From NCBI RefSeq assembly GCF_024399415.1, contig NZ_CP029257.1, positions 1,015,501 through 1,079,500 of the forward strand: a DNA stretch of 64,000 nt, read 5' to 3'. Positions 1 through 8,258 of the stretch are shown piece after piece. The stretch's first letter is position 1. Each line of letters starts with the position of its first letter. A program made the position numbers and the translations under genes. The notes under the pieces were generated by a model. That model was not told where the DNA came from, ran no database searches, and saw only the letters and a list, made by a program, of their open reading frames with translations. This DNA comes from Streptococcus oralis (GTDB taxonomy: Bacteria > Bacillota > Bacilli > Lactobacillales > Streptococcaceae).

Positions 1-1022
1 TGGTAAGAAGCCACATCACCCAAGAGAATACGAAAATTCTTGTAACTTAATTCTGGATGGTCATGTAATTTCTGACGAATAGCGCGAGCCACCAGCTCCA
101 ACTCCTCTTTTTGCATCAAACAAGACCAAATTTGCAGATTTTCACGGTCTTTCTCATCAACCTCCAATGTTAATTCTGAAAAGTCATAAGAAGACTCCAG
201 CAAACGAGAGGCCTTGTCAAAACTATCCATTTTCTCATGTGTCTGAGAACGATCCTGAGCAGGTGTTTGGTATTTTGCCCCCAAATGATGAAGAAATTCC
301 ACACTGGCTTGATAGAGATTTCCTTCAGTAAACGGACTGGTATAAGCTTTCTTGCTTGCATAGGCCCCAATGACAATCTCGGCACCTTTTCGGTGGAGTA
401 GATCCACTACACGCTCTTCCTCGGCAGAAAAACGGGTAAATCCGTCAATGACTAAGGCAAGTTGACTGAAATCACTACTTACCTTGTCATTCTCAATAGC
501 CTCAATCAAATGAGATAACTGACTTCCCTGAGCCAACTGACCTTGATTGAGATAGGCTGTTACTTTCTCAAAAATCAAGAGTAAATCTGCTCGCTTATCC
601 TCATCTGTCAGACTTTCCAAGTCCAAAAAGCTCATCTGAGCAGTCGTCATCTCATGATAAAGTTCAATCAACTGCTGGATAAATTGAGGATCCTGCTTAA
701 TTGCACCATAAACACGTAAGTCCTTGGGATCGAGTTCCGCAAGGCACTTATAAAAAGCCATCCCAAGCCCGATGTCATCTAGACTAGTTTTAGTCGGCAA
801 GTCATTTAAAACCAGGTAACGAGCCATTTGAGTGAAACGCGTGACGGTAATCGCAAAAGAAGCCTGCTGGGACAAGCATTCCAGCACGGCGCGTTCTTTT
901 TCAAATGAAAGAGAGTTGGGGGCGATGTAGAAGACCCGCTTGCCAGCAGCAACTAGCTCTTCTGCCTCTCTGGTTAAAATATCTGTCAAAGAAGTCCGAA
1001 TATCAGTATAAAGTAATTTCAT
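1..1022 (-). CDS. rexB: ATP-dependent helicase/nuclease subunit B (RexB/AddB), 5' part
   Basis: Reading leftwards from an ATG at 1022, the frame is open to the window edge (about 340 codons), so the C-terminal majority is missing (RexB is about 1090 aa). The N-terminus begins [16 protein letters not shown] and contains the [17 protein letters not shown] stretch, which I recognise as streptococcal RexB. RexAB is the AddAB-type enzyme that resects double-strand breaks at Chi sites before RecA loading. RexB carries an inactive helicase-like core and a C-terminal nuclease with an Fe-S cluster; both nuclease and cluster residues lie outside the window. rexA normally follows in the same operon. Assignment is firm; only the N-terminal helicase-like region is visible. 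Confidence 0.95.
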   Translation of the reverse strand, partial: MKLLYTDIRTSLTDILTREAEELVAAGKRVFYIAPNSLSFEKERAVLECLSQQASFAITVTRFTQMARYLVLNDLPTKTSLDDIGLGMAFYKCLAELDPKDLRVYGAIKQDPQFIQQLIELYHEMTTAQMSFLDLESLTDEDKRADLLLIFEKVTAYLNQGQLAQGSQLSHLIEAIENDKVSSDFSQLALVIDGFTRFSAEEERVVDLLHRKGAEIVIGAYASKKAYTSPFTEGNLYQASVEFLHHLGAKYQTPAQDRSQTHEKMDSFDKASRLLESSYDFSELTLEVDEKDRENLQIWSCLMQKEELELVARAIRQKLHDHPELSYKNFRILLGDVASY

Positions 1023-1058
1023 CTCTGCCTCGTTTGGTTTATCAAAGTTTCTTACTCT

Positions 1059-1087
1059 ATTATAGCAAAGTTCGCTTCACAGTCCAA
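1059..1087 (-). promoter_or_regulatory. Sigma-A promoter of rexB
   Basis: On the minus strand, TTGGAC (1082-1087) and TATAAT (1059-1064) are separated by exactly 17 bp, 37 bp ahead of the rexB start codon. It is a good vegetative promoter by inspection. Confidence 0.7.
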
Positions 1088-1128
1088 ATCCAAAATTCTA
1101 GTTGACAATCATTTAATTAGCAAATCAA

Positions 1129-1548
1129 TCATGCTTCATCATCCACTTTCATATGCTGAAAGATATGGAGGAAAAAGTCTTTGGAAACTTCAAAATGCCC
1201 ATAACGGAGTCGAGAAGTATAGTCTTTCCATTCAGGATGTTGTCTGGCTATTTCTATGGAACAATCTTTGACTGGTAGATAATACTCGACATTTCTTCTA
1301 AAGGGAAAGAATCCTTCAAATTGCTCTACTTGATAGGCCTTGTCGTCTATAATTTTACCTACGGCCACAAAAGCCTGTAACTTATCTTGACCGTTCATAT
1401 CGTATTTCGGACTATAGTATAAAAGATAGTCACCTTTTTTCATACGGTTTAAGGGGCCGCCCTTTCCATGACAGACCTGACAAAAATTCCCTTCAACTCC
1501 TCTTAAAACATGGTTCTTTGAAACAACTCCGACCCAATATCTAGGCAT
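1129..1548 (-). CDS. EVE-domain protein (UPF0310 family)
   Basis: A 139-aa protein starting MPRYWVGVVSKNHV. The opening YWVGVVS strand, the central KGDYLLYYSP and the following FVAVGKI segment are typical of the EVE domain, a PUA-like fold proposed to bind modified nucleic-acid bases. The protein is a single domain with no membrane segment. It overlaps the preceding MarR-type gene by 8 nt (start at 1548, stop of the regulator at 1541), so the two are translationally coupled. Function is unknown in vivo; family assignment is good, and the link to the regulator is inference from the overlap. Confidence 0.8.
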   Translation of the reverse strand: MPRYWVGVVSKNHVLRGVEGNFCQVCHGKGGPLNRMKKGDYLLYYSPKYDMNGQDKLQAFVAVGKIIDDKAYQVEQFEGFFPFRRNVEYYLPVKDCSIEIARQHPEWKDYTSRLRYGHFEVSKDFFLHIFQHMKVDDEA

Positions 1549-2002
1549 TTTTATCCTCCAACTCTACTAAAAAACGATTAAAAACTTCTCTATCGTTAGA
1601 TAGTTTTTCAAAAAATTCTTCATCAACACCTTCTACTAAAGGCAAAGCTTGATTGACCTTCTCCGCACCAGAATTCGTCACTGAGACAAGTTTTGCCCGA
1701 CTATCCTTTGGATGTTGATCGCGTCTAATGTAGTCTTTCTTCTCCAGTAGTCTAACAATCTGAGAAACCGTCATGACATCCATACCGGTGAACCGAGCAA
1801 TATCAACTTGCGTTACATATTCCTCTCTATTAGACAAAAACAAGAGCGAGGTTAAAACGATAAATTGAGGCAAAGTGAGACCAACTGATTTCAAGACTCT
1901 TTTTAAATTACTTTCCCACTTGTTGTAGACTTTAATGAACAGAAGACCTGTAGACTCTGTTTCATCATTTTTGTAAATTGAATTAAAGTGATACTTTGAC
2001 AT
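1541..2002 (-). CDS. MarR-family transcriptional regulator
   Basis: I start it at the ATG at 2002 (MSKYHFNSIYKNDE, about 153 aa) because AGGAGA lies just upstream; an in-frame start at 2059 adds 19 residues of unlikely character. The winged helix is visible: TLPQFIVLTSLLFLS, then VTQVDIARFTGMDVMTVSQIVRLLEKKDYIRR with the wing DPKDSRAKLVSVT. MarR proteins bind palindromes as dimers and usually control their own operon in response to a small ligand. The only gene downstream is the overlapping EVE-domain protein, its likely target. An AT-rich region with TATAAT/TATACT elements precedes it. Confidence 0.85.
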   Translation of the reverse strand: MSKYHFNSIYKNDETESTGLLFIKVYNKWESNLKRVLKSVGLTLPQFIVLTSLLFLSNREEYVTQVDIARFTGMDVMTVSQIVRLLEKKDYIRRDQHPKDSRAKLVSVTNSGAEKVNQALPLVEGVDEEFFEKLSNDREVFNRFLVELEDKNA

Positions 2003-2148
2003 TTTTTCTCCTAAAATATTAAGTATACATATTATATAAGATTTTATTTTCTTTTTCAAGAAAAGGAAGCTTGAATTTTACTATTCTGTCAGACATTTTA
2101 TAGTCTATATGCTATAATAAAAGCAAAACACATAGAAAAGGAAGTCTT

Positions 2149-2958
2149 ATGATTAAACTACTAGCCTTGGATATGGACGGAACCCTCCTTAACGAAGCCA
2201 AGGAAATCCCTCAAGCCCACATTACTGCCATTCACCAAGCCATTGAAAAAGGTGTCAAATTGGTTCTCTGTACAGGTCGCCCGCTTTTCGGTGTCCTCCC
2301 CTACTATAAAAAACTAGGACTTGACCTCCAGAACGAGTACGTCATAGTCAATAACGGTTGTTCAACCCACCAGACCAGTGACTGGAGTCTAGTGGACTGG
2401 CAAGAACTCAGTCCAGCTGACATCGAATACCTCTATGACCTAGCAGAAAAAAGCGACGTCCAGTTAACTCTTTTTGATGAGAAACATTATTTTGTCCTCG
2501 GTGGTAAGCCTAATGAAATTGTTCAAAATGATGCCAAGCTCGTCTTTTCAGACCTGACTGAAATCTCCCTTGAGGACGCGACTAGTGGCAAGTATCGGAT
2601 GTTCCAAGGCATGTTTTTAGGAACAAAAGAGCAAACAGACGATTTTGAGCAGCGGTTTGCTGAGGAACTCTGTCAACGATTTAGCGGTGTTCGTTCGCAG
2701 CCTGTCATTTATGAAGCCATGCCACTTGGAACGACAAAGGCTACTGCTCTTTCTCGACTAGCAGAGATTTTGAAGATCGAGCCCTCAGAGATTATGGCCA
2801 TGGGCGATGCCAATAACGATATCGAAATGCTTCAGTTTGCAGGACTGGGCATTGCAATGGGAAATGCCAGTGACCATGTCAAATCCCTTGCTAATGACGT
2901 TACAGCCAGCAACGAAGAAGACGGCGTTGCGCGTGCGATTGAGAAGTATATTTTATAA
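2149..2958 (+). CDS. Cof-type HAD-IIB sugar-phosphatase
   Basis: A 269-aa HAD hydrolase. Motif I LDMDGTLL (residues 7-14, nucleophile D8, acid D10) opens the protein; motif II is CTGRP; the conserved K of motif III is in PLGTTKATALS; motif IV is GDANNDIEML. The large cap between motifs II and III places it in the Cof/YidA subfamily, which dephosphorylates sugar phosphates and similar metabolites. It stands alone, with an extended -10 promoter (TGC then TATAAT at 2113-2118), a Shine-Dalgarno AAAGGAAG and its own terminator. The exact substrate cannot be told from sequence. Confidence 0.9.
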   Translation: MIKLLALDMDGTLLNEAKEIPQAHITAIHQAIEKGVKLVLCTGRPLFGVLPYYKKLGLDLQNEYVIVNNGCSTHQTSDWSLVDWQELSPADIEYLYDLAEKSDVQLTLFDEKHYFVLGGKPNEIVQNDAKLVFSDLTEISLEDATSGKYRMFQGMFLGTKEQTDDFEQRFAEELCQRFSGVRSQPVIYEAMPLGTTKATALSRLAEILKIEPSEIMAMGDANNDIEMLQFAGLGIAMGNASDHVKSLANDVTASNEEDGVARAIEKYIL

Positions 2959-2963
2959 TTGAG

Positions 2964-2998
2964 AAGCCCAGTTCATATCAACTGGGTTTGGTTTTTTT
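2964..2998 (+). terminator. Rho-independent terminator after the HAD phosphatase gene
   Basis: A 9-10 bp stem (AAGCCCAGTT paired with AACTGGGTTT, 6-nt loop) is followed by a run of T, immediately downstream of the HAD gene. Confidence 0.85.
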
Positions 2999-3010
2999 AG
3001 AATCACAAAA

Positions 3011-3065
3011 CTTTAGAAACTCTTTAGAAACACTTGAGCTTTCTTTGATTTCTATAGCTTATACT
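3011..3065 (+). promoter_or_regulatory. Probable response-regulator site (direct repeat) and promoter of the ABC operon
   Basis: Two exact copies of CTTTAGAAAC lie at 3011-3020 and 3022-3031, one helical turn (11 bp) apart, upstream of a -10 element TATACT (3060-3065). No good -35 sits at 17 bp; the repeats end a few bases before where it would be. Direct repeats spaced 10-11 bp next to a weak -35 are the typical binding pattern of OmpR-family activators, and such a regulator is encoded nearby at 5687-6385. The binding is inference. Confidence 0.55.
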
Positions 3066-3098
3066 AAAGTTAGAAAAATAAACTAAAAGGAGAAAATC

Positions 3099-4007
3099 AT
3101 GAAAACAGTACTCGAAATTCATGGACTGACCAAACAATTTGGCCAACAAGCTATTCTTCAAGATCTTAGTCTAACCATAAAAGAGGGAGATATTTATGGA
3201 CTAATCGGAAAAAACGGAGCTGGTAAAACTACTCTTATTAAAATCATTACACAATTATTGTTTGCGGACAAAGGTACAGTTTCCCTCTTTTCTAGCAAAG
3301 AACAAAATGAGTGGACCAAAGCTTTATCTCGAGTGGGTTCTGTTATCGAATCACCTGTAGCCCATAATCACTTAACAGCCTATCAAAATCTGAAATATTA
3401 TTGTATGATTCGTCATATCCCAAATGCTGATAAGGTGATTCATGAGACTTTGGACTATGTTGGCTTGTCAGATACAGGGAAAAAAGTCTTTCGTGATTTC
3501 TCACTAGGAATGAAACAAAGGCTTGGCATCGCCATTGCCCTCCTATCCAAACCTGACTTCCTTATTCTTGATGAACCTATTAATGGTCTCGACCCAATTG
3601 GAATCAAAGAATTTCGTCTCATGATCCAGCGGCTCAATCAAGAAAAAGGCATAACCATCCTCATCTCTAGCCATATCTTGTCAGAACTCTATCTCTTAGC
3701 TAATCGCTTTGGTATTCTGGATCAAGGTAAGATTATCCGTGAAATCAGTAAAGCTGAGTTTGAAACACTGAGCGAGGATTATATTGTGCTTAAAACAAGC
3801 GACAAGGAAAGAGCTTGTCAGGTATTGAAAGAACAAATCAAGCTCCAGTTTAAGGTTGTAAACCCTGAAAATGAAATCCATATCTTTGGTAATGAACAAG
3901 ATGTCAAACAGATTCTCAAGCAACTAACTTTGTCCGATGTTGCTATTGATGAGATTTACTTTGCCCGTCAAAACCTAGAAGAATACTTCACCCAATTGGT
4001 AGAATAG
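3099..4007 (+). CDS. ABC transporter ATP-binding protein (BcrA/lantibiotic-immunity type)
   Basis: A 302-aa ATPase starting MKTVLEIHGLTKQFG, with Shine-Dalgarno AAAGGAG. Walker A is GKNGAGKTT (residues 38-46), the signature is FSLGMKQR, Walker B is FLILDEPINGLDP, and the H-loop is SSHIL. The C-terminal 90 residues form a variable domain ending YFTQLVE, as in BcrA-like exporters that confer self-protection or resistance to bacitracin, lantibiotics and similar peptides. The permease follows 10 nt later. Genes for a sensor kinase and regulator converge from the other side, so detoxification of a cell-envelope-active compound is plausible but the substrate is not shown. Confidence 0.9.
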   Translation: MKTVLEIHGLTKQFGQQAILQDLSLTIKEGDIYGLIGKNGAGKTTLIKIITQLLFADKGTVSLFSSKEQNEWTKALSRVGSVIESPVAHNHLTAYQNLKYYCMIRHIPNADKVIHETLDYVGLSDTGKKVFRDFSLGMKQRLGIAIALLSKPDFLILDEPINGLDPIGIKEFRLMIQRLNQEKGITILISSHILSELYLLANRFGILDQGKIIREISKAEFETLSEDYIVLKTSDKERACQVLKEQIKLQFKVVNPENEIHIFGNEQDVKQILKQLTLSDVAIDEIYFARQNLEEYFTQLVE

Positions 4008-4017
4008 GAGAAAAATC

Positions 4018-4770
4018 ATGATACATACCATTCAAGCAGATTTTTACCGTCTTTTCCGCTCCAAAGGATTCTGGATTACAGAATTCATTCTCTTTGTACT
4101 TATGTTACTGGGTGCTACTATTGGCGCTACAGGGCATCTAATGTCAGTTCAGGCAGCACCACCTGAGCTTCCTACCCATGGTTGGAATGGGATAGAAGCT
4201 CTAATCAACGCGTCAAATAACGGCTCAAACCTCGTTTTCCTCTGTATTATTCTAGTGTGTTTAGTTCTTGGGGTTGATCTAATCGGCAAGCTTTATAAAA
4301 ATAGTTTGACAGTTGGTGTTTCTCGTACAGAATTTTTCCTTGCTAAATTCTTTGTACTAGCAAGTATCGCTCTCTTACAACTGATCACCAGTCTTGTGAT
4401 TGCCTTTATTCCCGCGACTCTACTAAATGGACTTGGTACGATACCTGATGGTTTTGTTACTAATCTCCTCTTGACGATTTCCCTTCAATTTCTATGCCTA
4501 CTCGCTTGGCTTTCGATTGTATCCTTTATTCTCTACCTAACTCATTCTTATCTTGCCGTATTTATTGGTTATCTGATTAGCTCTATCGTCCTTTCTATTC
4601 CAATTCTTGTTTTCCCAGACATTGAAATTCTACGATATTTAATTCTAGATTTTGCCTATGCTATGACTACTAATAGTCAAGCTATTCTCTATACCATCAC
4701 GGTTTGCGTAACAGTCATACTTTTCTTCTCTTTCAGTGGACTGATTATTTTCAAGAAAAAAAGCTTATAA
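4018..4770 (+). CDS. ABC-2 type permease partner of the upstream ATPase
   Basis: A 250-aa integral membrane protein. About six hydrophobic segments can be seen: near residues 18-36, 75-95, 114-136, 149-170, 176-196 and 222-243. A short extracellular stretch of about 35 residues follows the first segment. This matches BcrB/LanEG-type permeases, which work as a dimer with the ATPase encoded immediately upstream. A strong hairpin terminator follows within 10 nt, so the unit is a two-gene operon. Confidence 0.85.
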   Translation: MIHTIQADFYRLFRSKGFWITEFILFVLMLLGATIGATGHLMSVQAAPPELPTHGWNGIEALINASNNGSNLVFLCIILVCLVLGVDLIGKLYKNSLTVGVSRTEFFLAKFFVLASIALLQLITSLVIAFIPATLLNGLGTIPDGFVTNLLLTISLQFLCLLAWLSIVSFILYLTHSYLAVFIGYLISSIVLSIPILVFPDIEILRYLILDFAYAMTTNSQAILYTITVCVTVILFFSFSGLIIFKKKSL

Positions 4771-4775
4771 AAAGG

Positions 4776-4805
4776 ACCTCCTCTAGGATATAGAGGAGGT
4801 TTCTT
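4776..4805. terminator. Bidirectional terminator between the ABC operon and the sensor kinase gene
   Basis: A perfect 10-bp stem (ACCTCCTCTA / TAGAGGAGGT, loop of 5) has T-rich sequence on the right and A-rich sequence on the left. It sits between two convergent genes and can serve both. Confidence 0.85.
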
Positions 4806-4808
4806 CTG

Positions 4809-5687
4809 TTAAAGATAGATAAAGACCGAAAACCATTCTCCATCAGTGGCTAGCTTCATTTCCGCTCCAAGAAGATGAACCAATTCCTCAGTAATATAGA
4901 GACCTAAACCAGAGGATTCTTCAGTATCCGACATATTTTCAGAATAAAAACGATTACTGAGATTGTCTATATTCTTGATAGATTTTTTGACAAGATTATC
5001 AATTTCCAAAACAAGCCTATTGTCTTCCTTTTTCAAAGAAAGTCGAGCCTTCTCCTTGCCGTGCTTGAGAACATTTCCAAGGAGGTTTTGTATAATTCGA
5101 TCAAGCAAATCCTCATCAGTCGTCGTTTTCAATCCTGGTTCAACATTAAAATCAAGAACAATCTGTGAAGATTGAAAAACGTCGTAATAAGCTAAAGTCT
5201 TTTTCGTTATAAAAGTTGATAAATCAAGTTCTTCCAGTTTCGGTTTGACTGCTCCTTCCATCAAATGACGGTATTCGAGGAGGGCCTCCAACCGTTTGGA
5301 AACCAAATCCTGATGATGGGCTATTTTATTTAAGGTTTCTGAACTATTATCGGGGTGTTTTATTAGTTGCTGAGTATATCCTGAAGCGATTGTCAAAGGT
5401 GTCCGAATATCATGAGCGATGTTACTGATTGCCATATCTAGGGTGCGTTTTTCACGCTTCATGATTAGCTGATTTTGCTCCACTTCTTGAAATAGATTCT
5501 CAATTTGGTTATGTAGACGCAAAATGGTCTTTGAAAAGAAATTTACACCGATCCTCTTCATGCTACCAGAGCGAATCTTTTCTTCGATTTGTCTGCTTAA
5601 ATCTTTAATTGCTATATGATAGCGAATCAAAGAAATCGCCAAAATAATGTTAGTAAGGAGTAATATTGATATCAAAATGTAATTCAT
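4809..5687 (-). CDS. Sensor histidine kinase, single N-terminal membrane segment
   Basis: The start is set at the ATG at 5687 (MNYILISILLLTNIILAISL, 292 aa), with GGAG 9 nt upstream and a TAATG overlap with the regulator stop; 12 more in-frame codons upstream lack a ribosome site. One membrane helix (residues 2-20) and a short linker lead to the H-box SNIAHDIRTPLT. The N-box is IIQNLLGNVLKHG and the G-box SSGLGLYI. The near absence of an extracellular domain resembles kinases that sense through a partner ABC transporter. The convergent ABC operon at 3.1-4.8 kb is the natural candidate partner. Confidence 0.9.
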   Translation of the reverse strand: MNYILISILLLTNIILAISLIRYHIAIKDLSRQIEEKIRSGSMKRIGVNFFSKTILRLHNQIENLFQEVEQNQLIMKREKRTLDMAISNIAHDIRTPLTIASGYTQQLIKHPDNSSETLNKIAHHQDLVSKRLEALLEYRHLMEGAVKPKLEELDLSTFITKKTLAYYDVFQSSQIVLDFNVEPGLKTTTDEDLLDRIIQNLLGNVLKHGKEKARLSLKKEDNRLVLEIDNLVKKSIKNIDNLSNRFYSENMSDTEESSGLGLYITEELVHLLGAEMKLATDGEWFSVFIYL

Positions 5688-6385
5688 TATTTGTCTCCTT
5701 TTAATCGAACACCAACTCCCCAAATGGTTTCAATGTACTCATGATTTGGATCCAGTTGATGCAGTTTTTTACGGAGATTGCTTAGATGGGTGTTGAGCGT
5801 ATTGTCTCCTGGCAGGTAACTTTCTTCCCAAATCAATTCATAGAGTTCTTCTTTGGTGAAGATTTTTTTAGGATGCTGGAGTAACATTTGGAGAATCTGG
5901 CACTCTTTCTTTGCAAGGCGAATGGTTTCAGTTGCGTTACTTATTTCAAAACTATCCGCATCGAACTGGATATTTTTAAAGTTTTGTACAAGGTTATCAA
6001 TTTCTCTTCGATCTTCTGACTGATGTTCACCACTTTGGCGTAATTGCACGGTGACTCTGGCAAAGACTTCGTCCAAATCAAAAGGTTTTACTACATAATC
6101 ATTGGCACCATCTAAGAGATATTGGCTGATGAGCTTTTTATCACTCAAAGCAGTGAGCATAATGACTGGAGTCTGGCTAGTTTGTCGAATAGCTTGCAAG
6201 ACTTGGTCGCCATTTTTCCCAGGGAGCATGATATCTAGCAAGACGAGATCGATGCCACCTTTGTCAAATTGCATGATACCTTCTGTCCCAGAAAATGCTT
6301 GAATCACCTCATGTTCCTCTGAAAGAAGGGTTCTTAAGATTTCCTGGATTTCATTATTATCTTCAACTACAAGTATGTTCGCCAT
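5687..6385 (-). CDS. OmpR-family response regulator
   Basis: The start is the ATG at 6385 (MANILVVEDNNEIQ, 232 aa), preceded by AAGGACGAGG; the frame remains open upstream, but that part spans the promoter (TATAAT at 6408-6413). The receiver domain has acidic pocket VVEDN, phospho-acceptor LVLLDIMLPG, and KPFD with the conserved Lys. The C-terminal winged helix (about residues 135-230) ends TIWGVGVRLKGDK. The stop overlaps the kinase start by 1 nt. It likely controls the ABC operon through the direct repeats at 3011-3031; its own promoter carries a similar TTTTAGAAAG element. Confidence 0.9.
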   Translation of the reverse strand: MANILVVEDNNEIQEILRTLLSEEHEVIQAFSGTEGIMQFDKGGIDLVLLDIMLPGKNGDQVLQAIRQTSQTPVIMLTALSDKKLISQYLLDGANDYVVKPFDLDEVFARVTVQLRQSGEHQSEDRREIDNLVQNFKNIQFDADSFEISNATETIRLAKKECQILQMLLQHPKKIFTKEELYELIWEESYLPGDNTLNTHLSNLRKKLHQLDPNHEYIETIWGVGVRLKGDK

Positions 6386-6491
6386 AAACCTCGTCCTTTC
6401 TAAAACTATTATAACATGTTTTGTTGGGAATTCCAGATACAGAAAAACTCCTCTCACATTTTAAGCAAGAAGGAGCTAATGAATATTGAAA

Positions 6492-7229
6492 CTATTTAAC
6501 CAAATAAGCAATCAAAGTTATGATCCATAAATGTACTGGGTAGAAAATATAAAAGAAATATTTATTCCAACTGGTTTCTTGTCCTCGCTGTCCATTATAA
6601 AGTGCCATAAAAGGAAAGACAGTGATAAAGAGCCAGTCAGAATTGTAAAGCATCATTTCCAAGGTTTGGTACCATGTGTCGTAAATTTGGATGGAAGTCA
6701 CTAACAAGAAGGCCCACAGAAAGGCATATAGGAGATTTCGCAATCCCTTGCGATTTCGACAAGAGTAACTAATCAAGAGAAATGGTAGCATGGTGATGCC
6801 ACCCTCAGTAAAAAGGCAACCGAAAATCAAGAGCCCAGCAACTCCAATCCGACGCCACAACTTTTCTTTTTGATCCATCTCTTTTCGAGGAAAACCAAGC
6901 CAAAGCATGGTTACACCGATGGCCAAAGTAAAGAAAATATTATTATTTACCATTACTCCTTTAGATGCAAATAGGGCGTTGAGTAGGCTATTTCCAGCAA
7001 ACATGATAAGTGCCCAACTCCAAAGACGGATGAGGTAGTTTTTCAAATTTCGAGTATGGATGAAGCCTTCCATAGCCATATACGCAAACCAAACTCCCAC
7101 ACAACGGGTCAAGGCGTGAAAGATACCTTCCCACAGAGGAGAAACGATCCCGGTAATATGCGGGATATGGTCTAGAACCATCACTGCCACCATCAGGTAC
7201 TTCAACTGCGTCGCACTCCATTTTTTCAT
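6492..7229 (-). CDS. TraX-family membrane protein
   Basis: A 245-aa polytopic protein beginning MKKWSATQLKYLMVAVMVLDHIPHI. The KYLM(I/V)..MVLDH opening, the R-x-x-x-P/FA motif near residue 50 (CVGVWFAYMAMEGF) and the C-terminal PVHLWIITLIAYL are typical of the TraX family, named after the F-plasmid pilin acetylase and related to acyltransferase-3 proteins. Streptococci carry it chromosomally without conjugation genes, as here; its role is unknown. It stands alone with an extended -10 (TGC TATACT) about 30 nt upstream. The two-component gene cluster starts about 110 bp beyond its 3' end. Confidence 0.8.
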   Translation of the reverse strand: MKKWSATQLKYLMVAVMVLDHIPHITGIVSPLWEGIFHALTRCVGVWFAYMAMEGFIHTRNLKNYLIRLWSWALIMFAGNSLLNALFASKGVMVNNNIFFTLAIGVTMLWLGFPRKEMDQKEKLWRRIGVAGLLIFGCLFTEGGITMLPFLLISYSCRNRKGLRNLLYAFLWAFLLVTSIQIYDTWYQTLEMMLYNSDWLFITVFPFMALYNGQRGQETSWNKYFFYIFYPVHLWIITLIAYLVK

Positions 7230-7304
7230 AATAAACCTCTTTCTTTTTGATCTACATAGAGTATAGCATACATTTCCACGTATAATCGTACACCCAGCTT
7301 ACAT

Positions 7305-7340
7305 TTAAAAAGCCTATCTTACATTTTTGTAAGACAGGCG
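7305..7340 (-). terminator. Terminator of the polyamine operon
   Basis: On the minus strand a stem of about 11 bp (GCCTGTCTTAC paired with GTAAGATAGGC, one mismatch, loop AAAAAT) precedes a short T run, about 35 nt after the aguB stop. Confidence 0.8.
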
Positions 7341-7373
7341 TGAATATCAAAAATTTATGATGAAATTTACCTT

Positions 7374-8249
7374 CTAGTCCGTAATTCGTTGGTACATTTC
7401 GGGTCTTCTATCACGAAACAGTCCCCAGTTGAGGCGCTCGCTTGCTCCCTTATCAAGGTCATAAGTTGCTAACAGAACAGCTTCTCCTTGTCTTTCAGCT
7501 CTCTCTAGAATAGCTCCTGTTTCATCCGTCATAAAGGAGGAACCATAGAAGTCAAGACTAGAACTCTGTCCGCCATTTTCCTCACTAGGAGTGACTTCTT
7601 CCAAGCCATAGCGATTGGCTGCAATAACTGGGACAATATTTGCTGCTGCGTGCCCTTGCATGGTACGTTGCCAGTGACCACAACTATCCGTATCTAAGAT
7701 AGGTTCCGAACCAATAGCTGTTGGGTAAAAGAGTAATTCTGCCCCATTCAACGCAAGACAGCGCGCTGTTTCAGGGAACCATTGATCCCAACAGATGCCG
7801 ATCCCAATTTTAGCGTAGCGAGTATCCCAGACCTTGAAGCCTGTGTTACCAGGCGTAAAGTAAAACTTTTCTTGATAATAATGGTCATCTGGTATGTGGG
7901 TCTTTCGATAAACGCCCAGCACTTCTCCATCTGCATCAATGACGGCGATTGAGTTATACAAGACATTGCCATCTTTCTCGTAGAAACTGATGGGTAAAAC
8001 GACCTTTAGCTCCTTGGCAATGGTTTTAAAATGCTGAATGGCTGTATTTTCTATCACCGACTGGGCATACTGGTAGTAGTCATACTGGCGTTCCTGACAG
8101 AAATAAGGGCGTTCAAATAATTCAGGCAAGAGAATGATTTGTGCGCCTTGGTCTGCAGCTTGACGTACTAAATGCTCTGCTGTTTGGATATTTGTCGCCA
8201 CATCCTTGGCGCATTGCATCTGGATCGCTGCAACTTTAACATTTCTCAT
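7374..8249 (-). CDS. aguB: N-carbamoylputrescine amidase
   Basis: A 291-aa nitrilase-superfamily enzyme (MRNVKVAAIQMQC). The catalytic triad is visible: E43 in LLPELF, K116 in VYRKTHIP, and C153 in IGICWDQWFPE. The length fits AguB, which hydrolyses N-carbamoylputrescine to putrescine, CO2 and ammonia in the cytoplasm. It is the last gene of the six-gene polyamine operon, 9 nt after aguA, whose product makes its substrate. The gene order matches the pneumococcal speA-to-aguB cluster. Confidence 0.95.
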   Translation of the reverse strand: MRNVKVAAIQMQCAKDVATNIQTAEHLVRQAADQGAQIILLPELFERPYFCQERQYDYYQYAQSVIENTAIQHFKTIAKELKVVLPISFYEKDGNVLYNSIAVIDADGEVLGVYRKTHIPDDHYYQEKFYFTPGNTGFKVWDTRYAKIGIGICWDQWFPETARCLALNGAELLFYPTAIGSEPILDTDSCGHWQRTMQGHAAANIVPVIAANRYGLEEVTPSEENGGQSSSLDFYGSSFMTDETGAILERAERQGEAVLLATYDLDKGASERLNWGLFRDRRPEMYQRITD

Positions 8250-8258
8250 CTTTTTCTC

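Noticed and set aside
905..1105. Plus-strand ORF across the rexB start.
   Set aside because: It is the shadow of rexB and its promoter; the product has no family features.
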